A DNA stretch of 64,000 nt from Boswellia sacra (lineage: Eukaryota; Streptophyta; Magnoliopsida; Sapindales; Burseraceae). Below, piece after piece: positions 56,106 through 64,000 of the stretch. The stretch is taken from positions 2,508,501-2,572,500 of the forward strand of contig SNVD02009519.1 in the NCBI GenBank assembly GCA_013180625.2, given 5' to 3'. Positions within the stretch are counted from its first letter, which is position 1; each line of letters begins with the position of its first letter. The position numbers were made by a program, and so were the translations under genes. The notes under the pieces were generated by a model. The model had not been told where the DNA came from. It ran no database searches and saw nothing but the letters and a program-made list of their open reading frames with translations.

Positions 56106-58583
56106 TTAGTCAACCTCCTCCATCTTGCTCTCCTCAGCGCCGTCTTCCTCTAAAGCGGGCATGTCAGTATCATCCTCAACAGTCTCTTCCTCATCAATGC
56201 TGAGGCCCAACTTCAACATTCTGTGAATCCTGGAAGCAAATGTGTTTGGTTCTTCAAGGCTGAAACCAGAAGTCAGTAGGGCAGTCTCGAAAAGCAGCAG
56301 CACTAAATCCTTCACGGACTTGTCATTCTTGTCAGCCTCAGCTCTCTTCCTGAGCTCCTCCATGATCCCATTGTCAGGGTTGATCTCCATTGTCTTCTTG
56401 CTTGACATATAAGCACCCATGCTGTTGTCCCTCAGAGCCTGTGCCTTCATGATTCTCTCCATGTTAGCACTCCAACCATACTCTCCAGTCACCAGGCAGC
56501 AAGGAGAGTCCACAATTCTGTCAGAAACCACCACTTTCTCAACCTTGTCACCCAAGATATCCTTCATTGTCTTGCAAAGGTCTTCGAAAGACTTCTTCTT
56601 CTCCTCTTTCTTCTTTTTCTCTTCCTCGGACTCATCATCAAGTTTCAATCCTTCCTTTGTGGCAGACACCAATTTCTTCCCATCATACTCCTTCAACTGA
56701 CCAACAGCGTATTCATCAATAGCATCAACCATGAAGAGGACTTCATAGCCCTTCTTCTTGAGGCGCTCCAAGAATGGAGAATTCTCCACAGCCTTCTTGC
56801 TTTCACCAGTGATGTAGTAGATATCCTTCTGACCCTCCTTCATTCTGGTTACATAATCCTTCAAGCTTGTCAACTCATCACCACTCTTGGTTGAGTGGTA
56901 TCTGAGTAGGTCAGCCAATTTAGCTCTGTTCTGGCTGTCTTCGTGAATACCCAACTTCAAGTTCTTGGAGAAAGCCTCGTAGAACTTATTGTAGTCCTCC
57001 TTGTTTTCTGCAATTTCACTGAACATCTCAATACATTTCTTCACAAGGTTCTTCCTGATCACCTTGAGAATCTTGTTCTGTTGCAACATCTCACGAGAGA
57101 TGTTAAGTGGCAAGTCATCCGAATCAACAACACCCTTCACAAATCCAAGGTATTCAGGGATAAGCTCCTCGCAGTTGTCCATAATGAACACCCTCCTGAC
57201 ATAGAGTTTGATGTTGTTCATCTTCTTGCGGGTGTCAAAGAGATCGAATGGTGCCCTCTTTGGAACGAAGAGAATGGCCTTGAATTCAAGCTGACCCTCA
57301 ACAGAGAAATGCTTGACAGCGAGGTGCTCCTCCCAGTCGTTGGTCAAGCTCTTGTAGAAAGCAGCATATTCCTCCTTGGTGATCTCCTCTGGTTTGCGCA
57401 ACCAGATAGGTTTCTGCTTGTTGATTAACTGCCACTCATGAGAAACCTCCTTAATCTTCTTCTTCTTTGACTTGGTCTCCTTCTCTTCATCAACATCTTC
57501 GACCTCACCTTCCTCTTCCTTCTTGGCCTCATCATCGTCATCATCACTGATTTCTTTCTCAGTAGTTTTCTCGGTCCAAAGGTAGATAGGGTAGCTAATA
57601 AACTCAGAGTGTTTCTTCACGAGGTCCTTAATTCTCCTCTCTTCCAAGTACTCAAGCTGCAATAAATTTCACAACAAAATTCAATCAATAACTAGTTTCA
57701 CTAGCTACACGTCAAAGAAATGCAACTAAATAAAGTTGAACTTTTTCATTACCTGATCCTCCTTGAGGAAGAGGGTCATCTTGGTACCCCTGCCGAGTTG
57801 CTCTCCACCAACATCCCTTGTAACAGTGAATGAACCACCAGCTTGTGATTCCCATATGTATTGCTCGTCATCGTTGTGCTTTGTTGTCACAACAACCTTC
57901 TCTGCAACAAGGTAAGCAGAGTAGAAACCAACACCAAATTGACCAATCATAGACACGTCAGCTCCAGCCTGCAAGGCCTCCATAAACTCCTTGGTTCCCG
58001 ATCTCGCAATTGTACCCAAATTATTCACCAAATCTACCCACGTCAACAGGGAAAAAAATCAATAAACAATAAAGAAAAATTATTTAGGTTTTCCACCACT
58101 AGATCTCCAATTTCATGCCAAACATTGAGCAACATAAATTATGCTGAATTCTAAATACTCTTCAAATGTAATGTCCACAAATAGAGAAATAAACGTAAAC
58201 ATGAGCTTTGAGTTTATTTACCTGCTTTGGTCATCCCGATACCGCTGTCAATGATAGTTAGAGTCTTGTTAGCCTTGTCAGGTACGAGCCTGATGAACAA
58301 CTCGGGTTGACCATCGAGCTTGCTCTTGTCGGTCAAACTCTCAAATCTGATCTTGTCCAAAGCCTGAATGATCAATCCAATATCTCCATTAACCACGACA
58401 TCACTAAACATTAAAATAATAATAAATTAATTAAACTCAACCGAGAAATCGTATACGTACATCAGAAGAATTGCTGATGAGTTCACGAAGGAAAATCTCC
58501 TTGTTGCTGTAGAATGTGTTGATGATCAAACTCAACAGCTGGTTGATCTCTGCCTGGAAGGCGAAGGTCTCCGCGTCCGCCAT
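56106..58583 (-). CDS. HSP90: Cytosolic heat shock protein HSP90
   Basis: There are four exons in phase: 58461-58583, 58222-58363, 57753-58033 and 56106-57656. They encode 698 residues. The N-terminal GHKL ATPase domain shows [37 protein letters not shown] (with the ATP-binding region), [20 protein letters not shown] and [16 protein letters not shown] charged linker (about 215-255; [16 protein letters not shown]) follows, then the middle domain ([20 protein letters not shown]) and the C-terminal dimer domain ending in MEEVD, the TPR-cochaperone docking tail of cytosolic forms. It folds kinases, receptors and NLR immune proteins with cochaperones. Four exons, the heat-shock elements upstream and the RPS10 neighbour point to the heat-inducible HSP90-1 type (At5g52640 from memory). 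Confidence 0.97.
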
Positions 58584-58715
58584 TGCTCTTCACAAGCAAA
58601 CAAAAACGAATACTAAAAAGCGTTTAATTGAAAAGCGACTAGTAGCAGAGAGAGAAGAGAGAGAGAGAGAGAGCGCGAATCTCAAGCGATGCTGGTGAAA
58701 TAAAAGATTTGGGCA

Positions 58716-58723
58716 TATTTATA
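58716..58723 (-). promoter_or_regulatory. TATA box of HSP90
   Basis: The minus strand reads TATAAATA, about 135 bp upstream of the start codon. It predicts a 5' UTR of roughly 105 bp, which includes a purine-rich GAGAGAGAGA tract on the plus strand (58651-58671). Confidence 0.65.
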
Positions 58724-58781
58724 GTAGAGAGCTGCAGCGACTCAGGTCTCCGAGAGCGGCGAGGAAAAGGGGTTGAAGAGG

Positions 58782-58973
58782 TTCTGGATTGTTCGAAAAA
58801 ACGAGGTCGTCTTGATTTGAATTGGCTGGTTTTACGGTTTTAACGGTGTCGTTTCAAGGTCGTTTTAGTTGTTTAAGCGGGAAGTTTCATTGGTTAAAGC
58901 GAGTTTAACAAATTGTTTGAGGCTAGGATTCGAGAAGGTTCGTCCAGCTGTGCAAGTCTGGAATGTTCTTTTC
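58782..58973 (-). promoter_or_regulatory. Cluster of heat-shock elements upstream of HSP90
   Basis: There are four HSE-like sites. TTCTGGATTGTTCGAAAA (58782 onward) is a near-match. GAAGTTTC is at 58881-58888. TTCGAGAAGGTTC (58929-58941) is a perfect three-unit TTCnnGAAnnTTC. GAATGTTCTTTTC (58961-58973) has two perfect units plus a partial third. All lie 200-390 bp upstream of the ATG, where HSF trimers would act. Confidence 0.75.
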
Positions 58974-59886
58974 TTTAGCGACCGTTTGTTCCTTCCATAC
59001 TTTTTTGTTGACGAAGACTTTGCTCCTGGCTATACACGTTGGTTGGGTCATGGGCGTGCTAACGTCAGGAGCAGTGTCATGGCCTTTTGGTAAACACGAC
59101 TCGGACCCGTTAAATCCTTGGCCCAGGCCTTGTCATGACTAGTTGGGTTGTACAAAAGGTCCACATCATAGCTCAGGTTTTCAGGTTGAAGCCCAACATC
59201 TTATAGTATTGCTTCGTCCCAAGTTGCGTTGTTCCATACCTTTTTGCCCAAAATTATATTCAAATAGTAATATCACATCCCCCAACATATTCATTTTGCA
59301 ACGGATAAGTCGCACATAAAACGTTGCCTAACGGCCCGACCACCTCGAGGTTTTCAAAAGTAAACCTTAGCACCCTTTAATTAGGAAAATGGGCACTTAA
59401 ATCTACCGGTAAGTGAAAAACTTTCAAACGTATCAAGCAAGCAATCTCACAAGATTTCCAAGAAACCTTTTCTTTTCTTTTTTTTTTTTGGGTAATGACC
59501 CCGTTTGTTTGGTTTTACTCTCCCAATTTGCAAAGGAAACTTTTTTTTTCTTTTCTCATAATGATTCATTTGTTTGGTTTTTCTCTGTATTTATTGTAAG
59601 TACTAATAGCCCATGTATAGTTCTATACGTTTTATACATACAATAATTCATTTAACTAAATCTTTACAACTGAACATGATATAATTTTATTAAATGAATG
59701 ATCATCAAATAATTTACTATAACTATCATGATGTCTACTACTCACAAATCATAAAAAAAAAAAAAAAATTTTTTTGATTTACCTTAATATTCTTTGAAGA
59801 CTCAGAGAGGCAATTTCCTTTTTCATTGCATCAATAATTATCTATACTTATAAAAAAAATACATTTCAAACAAAATTATGATATTA
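58974..59886. other. Intergenic region beyond the HSP90 promoter
   Basis: This is non-coding sequence. A short tandem-like duplication of CATTTGTTTGGTTTT/CCGTTTGTTTGGTTTT occurs at about 59500-59582. No gene is supported. Confidence 0.4.
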
Positions 59887-61107
59887 GGGCCTGATTTGGA
59901 ACTAGGCCAGATGTGGCATTGAACTATTATTTCCGAGCCTGCTATTTGGAATAATTTTTTAAGATTTGGATTGGATTAATTTGAGTCCTCATCTTTTTGC
60001 CTTTTTCTCAACCCATGGGACAAGCATTTAAAAATTAAAAATAATAAAACATAATTTATTAAATATTTTAAATTGATATTAATGCAATAATATCAAATTA
60101 AGCAGTAAATAATAAAATTAACATTAACTTGAAATTATTAATTACGTAATAAAATAAAAAATAAATGATAAAAAATAAAAACAAAATGATATAAATTACT
60201 TGATTAAAATAATATTAATTTTGGAAGAAAATTATTCTAAAATATTATATGATTAATTTAAAAAAATATATTTTATGATATTATTAAAATAATCAAATAC
60301 GTGACTTTTATATTTTTAAATATATATTATATCATAATAATATTCAAAAATAATTTATTAGTTTACATATAATTTTGTTTTTAATTCTATCAAAATTACT
60401 TTTGATTATTTTAATTAATAAAATGTACTGATAATACAAAAAAACTAATTATATAATTAAAAAACAAATATACTTGAACTTAAAAGATCGCATGGTAATA
60501 ATTAACAACTAATAATTTTTAATAAATTATAGCTTTTAATTATAATTAAATATTCAATTATTTTATCTAAAATTAATCTTGATTTTGAATTTAAAATTAA
60601 TGAAATATTAAAAAATAAAACAAATAAGAAGTAATATTAAATTTAAATTTTATGTAATAATTAATTCCTAATGTGAAAAATATTTTGCATTATTATAACA
60701 AATTTTCTATTTTTATTGTAATTCTTAATATTATAAATAAAAATAAAATATTACTAGATTCATATTATATAATGTTAAAAAACTTACTTTTTAATAAAAT
60801 AGTAATATATAATAATTTTTAAATAAATAAAATTTTTAATTATATTTTAATATTTAATTAACTATAAAAATGATGTAATAATAAATTAAACTTGATTAAA
60901 TTTAAATCAGCTTATATTTAAATTTTAATTTTTTTAAACTTTATTATATACTAATATAGTCAAATCTCATACTATATCAAAATATAAAACATAAAATAAC
61001 ACTGTCTATAATCCAATTGAATCTAGTCCAGTCCCTATCTCAATTCTAATTCAATTCAAATCTTAATGCAGTCCAGTCCTGTCCTGACTCTCAAACGCAG
61101 TTTTAAG
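59887..61107. mobile_element. Possible AT-rich TIR element, about 1.2 kb
   Basis: The left edge (AGGGCCTGATTTGGAACTAGG) resembles the reverse complement of the right edge (ACTGCGTTTGAGAGTCAGG), and both are followed by WTTGGATTGGATTAAT-like or TGAATTGAATTAG-like blocks. The interior is extremely AT-rich and non-coding. No target duplication was confirmed, so this is tentative. Confidence 0.3.
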
Positions 61108-61387
61108 AATATATTTTATAGTGTATATATTATAGATATGTAAATCTATGCAGGTTGTATACTACAATGTGAAAGAGTATTATTATTGTCTTTGTTAATT
61201 ATTAGTATTATTAATTTAATTATGACTATAGTTGATTCTATAAGAAACAAATGCAATACAATTAAGTGGTAGTTCGTAGAGGGAGAAAGTGGGGCCTTGA
61301 GATACGGCGGCTTAGGTGATCAGTCGTCCACCCTTGGCTCGTTTCGTTGGTTTCGTCCGTGATGAACCAAAACCAACCCGTTTGACA

Positions 61388-63868
61388 ATGGCGAACAGAT
61401 CATCGCTCAAGAAGAAACCCAATAAGCGATCCACCTCCAAACACAACCCAAATTTCGTTCCCTCTTCCTGCATGGATTCTTCTCACTTGTCTCGATTCCA
61501 TTTCAAACGAACCCCTGCAGCTGTCCTTATCTTTCTCGTCGTTTGTGGCATCGCTGTCTTAAGCATTTCATCGAACACGTGGGCCAAGCTCGCATCTGTT
61601 GATCATTTGGCCCATCTTTACTCCATTCAAGTCGTCAACGAGTTCCCTCATGATCCCAAAGCCTTCACTCAGGTGATCCCGCAATTTAGTTCGAACAGAA
61701 CGTGAAGTGGGGGATAACTTTATTTGTTTATTTAACTAGAAACTTGATTTTGTCTTTAATTATTCATTGGAGATGCAGAAAGATTACATTTTTATGTAAA
61801 TCGCTTACTGAAACTGTAACTAATGTTGAGTTTGAGTTGTGGTTATTGAGAGGGAATTCTATGCAATTATCATTCGAAGGGCAATTTTTTCTTCCTATAT
61901 GAATGGCTTATATTTAAAATATTTGAGCAATTAACATTGGTGTTTGTTTGCTTTCAGGGGCTTCTGTACTATGGAAATGATACCTTATTCGAGTCAACTG
62001 GTCTTTATGGCCTTGTGAGTTTGCTCTCTCTCTTCATTTTGTACATTTCCTTGATTGCCCCTTTTATTTTCCTCCCTATTTCTTTCATATTACAATGTTC
62101 AACTCTTGACTTTGTTTTTTTTTTTTTTTTTTCCTCTTATGGTTGTAGTCTTCAGTTCGGAGAGTGAATCTCAAGACTGGGAAGGTACGGATTCTGTATC
62201 TTCAAATTCTTATACATACTTCTAGAAATGGACTTTTTTTTTTATTATTTTTTAGCAACATTTGTTTACATCGTGCTAAAATGATGTAAATAAATTCAGT
62301 AAATGGTTTGGGATAAACTGCTTCAAAATCTGCCTAATTCAAGCTGACTGCATGATAGCTATTTAATGGCAATTGGTGGGGATTTCATTGGGACTGAATC
62401 TAATTGACCAATTACTTGCCCAGTGTTCACTGTAATACTGCAACGAGGTAGACTTTTAAATAAAGCATTCATTGCGTTTTCTGTTTGCAGGTTGAGGCTT
62501 TTCACAAGATGGAGGATTCAGATTTCGGAGAGGGCTTAACTCTCCTTGGGGAAAGGTGTGTAAAGAGAAATCAAAACTTGTCAATTAGGTTTATTCTGCT
62601 CTTTCTGGACAATCTGCTTCACTTTAGATTACAAGCTGTGTCCTTGTACTATGATAATTATCCTTCATATGTGGCTTAACAACATTTCTTGCTTTTCTTC
62701 TTATTATTACTACTATTATTATTATTTTTGTGCCAATAACATTACGGTATAACTTGCAGAAAATAGATGAAAACTTGTATTTGATTTGCATTACAGAGTA
62801 TAATTGACAATCATGAAATTGCCAAATCTTACAATGGTATACCAGCCTTTCTTTTATTTTTGTAATAATAAGTCTCCTTGCATTTGTAGATTTTTTCCAG
62901 TATTTTATTCAGTCAGTTATGTCATATTTGTAGCACTGGTAGCATATAAAAGCAAAGCTGCTAATATAGTAATTTCTCATTTTCTTTTGTAGGCTGTTCC
63001 AAGTAACTTGGTTGAAGACTACTGGTTTCATATATGATCGAAATAATTTAAGCAAAGTTTGTGTTTCAACCTTTTTTTCTGCTGTAATATGTTTTTTGTT
63101 ATGGTTGTATGGTGGCTATTTTCTTTTGGTTCTTTTATGCATGTTTCAATTGGAAGATTTTAGAATACCATCTTGAAAACATGTTAATTATACTTCTATA
63201 TTACGTTTTCTGCTGGGTCTTTTTAATGTGTCATCAAAGTTTATTTTGGTGGAAATGATCACTCATCTCATTCTTTGCCGCAATTGCTGGTTATATTTTC
63301 TGATTTCTTTTAAAACGAGGTGCACTTTCTCTGGATACCCATACAATTGCTATTCTAGACTGTAATAGGTTTCATATGTTCTATACTTCGCAGTTTGAGA
63401 AATTTACTCATCAGATGAATGATGGTTGGGGACTAGCTACTGATGGAAAAGTCTTGTTTGGAAGTGATGGGAGTTCAACATTATACCAGATTGATCCTCA
63501 AACATTAAAAGGTTTCTCTTATATACAACAGTTAATGCCAATATCATTTTTTTTCCTTTTGTTTTTAAATGATTTTGAATATATTTGCTTCCTTCTTTGT
63601 GTTCTATTTGAATCAAAAATTGGCATATATTCCTAGAGAGTTAGACTTCAACTTCTGGCAACTCTTTAGGCCCCGAATATGGTGATAGTTTGTAATTTGT
63701 TCTTAGTTTTCTGATTGTATTTATGTTGATTTGTTTGCTTCACTGTTGAACTAGAGTTTCTTTCATGCAGTTATTGGAAAAAAAATTGTGAGATACGAAG
63801 GAAGAGAAATACGGAATCTCAATGAGCTAGAGTACATAAATGGTGAAGTTTGGGCTAATGTCTGGCAG
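61388..63868 (+). CDS. QCT: Glutaminyl-peptide cyclotransferase, plant type (3' end outside window)
   Basis: Seven exons in phase are present: 61388-61672, 61958-62014, 62149-62184, 62491-62555, 62993-63056, 63394-63511 and 63771-63868. They encode 241 residues before the window ends in the next intron. A basic cytosolic head is followed by one membrane anchor (AAVLIFLVVCGIAVLSIS, about 44-61). Beta-propeller blades of the plant/papaya-type glutaminyl cyclase come next: SIQVVNEFPHDPKAFTQGLL, LFESTGLYGLSSVRRVNLKT, FGEGLTLLGERLFQVTWLKT, DGWGLATDGKVLFGSDGSST and REIRNLNELEYINGEVWANV. The enzyme converts N-terminal Gln to pyroglutamate in the secretory pathway, stabilising proteins such as defence peptides. 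An in-frame ATG upstream at 61316 is possible, but the MANRSS start fits the family better. About one quarter of the protein is missing. Confidence 0.93.
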
Positions 63869-64000
63869 GTATATTCTTGCATATGCATTGCACATCTGCA
63901 AGCTTTTGTAATTCAGGACTTTTGCCAGTGCAAGAAAGAACAAGCTTTTTGCGTTAGTCCTAAGTGGGAGAAATAAGAGACAAGAGAGAAAGATATGGCA

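Noticed and set aside
56419..57428. Plus-strand reading frames (93 and 161 codons) opposite HSP90
   Set aside because: They are complementary-strand shadows of the highly biased HSP90 coding sequence.

Overview
This window is nuclear DNA from a flowering plant. It has GT-AG introns, AT-rich intergenic DNA and plant-only gene families. The gene set and protein sequences fit a woody eudicot, possibly Citrus, but the species is an inference. Nothing indicates bacterial, organellar or viral origin.

Ten protein-coding genes are supported, nine of them complete at the coding level. From left to right: an At3g49140-like protein (+, 5' end unclear, ends 5055); a SARD4-type ornithine cyclodeaminase/mu-crystallin reductase (-, 5559-6551); PrimPol, a primase-polymerase with 14 coding exons (-, 7388-13081); a DUF21/CBS-domain membrane protein (+, 19638-23107); a PAM68-like thylakoid protein (+, 23648-24175); a heavy-metal-associated isoprenylated protein without its metal motif (-, 35663-36412); a REVEILLE6/8-type MYB clock factor (+, 41241-44395); an unrecognised 733-residue protein (-, 45956-51642); 40S ribosomal protein S10 (+, 53261-55029); and cytosolic HSP90 (-, 56106-58583). 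The first exons of a glutaminyl-peptide cyclotransferase start at 61388 and run off the right edge. From memory, the order SARD4, PrimPol, DUF21, PAM68L, HIPP, RVE6, RPS10, HSP90 matches Arabidopsis At5g52810 down to At5g52640, so the block looks like conserved microsynteny enlarged by transposons.

The gene-poor stretches are mostly nested transposable elements. Three terminal-inverted-repeat (TIR) elements are stacked at about 13261-16690: an outer element, a 1385-bp element inside it with a TTAAAAAT target duplication, and a 782-bp element carrying a CTCGA minisatellite. At 25693-31617 a small LTR retrotransposon on the minus strand holds a 4903-bp hAT-type element (8-bp target duplication AGACCTCA). 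That element in turn holds a 733-bp hAT-type element (duplication TCGTGTCA). A 655-bp foldback Mutator-like element with a 9-bp duplication lies at 32791-33445. Two 175-bp Tourist-like MITEs of one family sit in introns of two different genes, and one of them seems to supply a splice acceptor.

Regulatory signals that can be read directly include heat-shock elements upstream of HSP90, a telo-box and site II motifs before RPS10, a TATA box that decides the SARD4 start codon, and an evening element upstream of the RVE gene. I saw no new multi-gene defence or biosynthetic system. The most unusual signals are the nested transposons, the MITE-derived splice site, the two tryptophan-rich acidic motifs at the PrimPol C-terminus, and the stop-free intron in the DUF21 gene.
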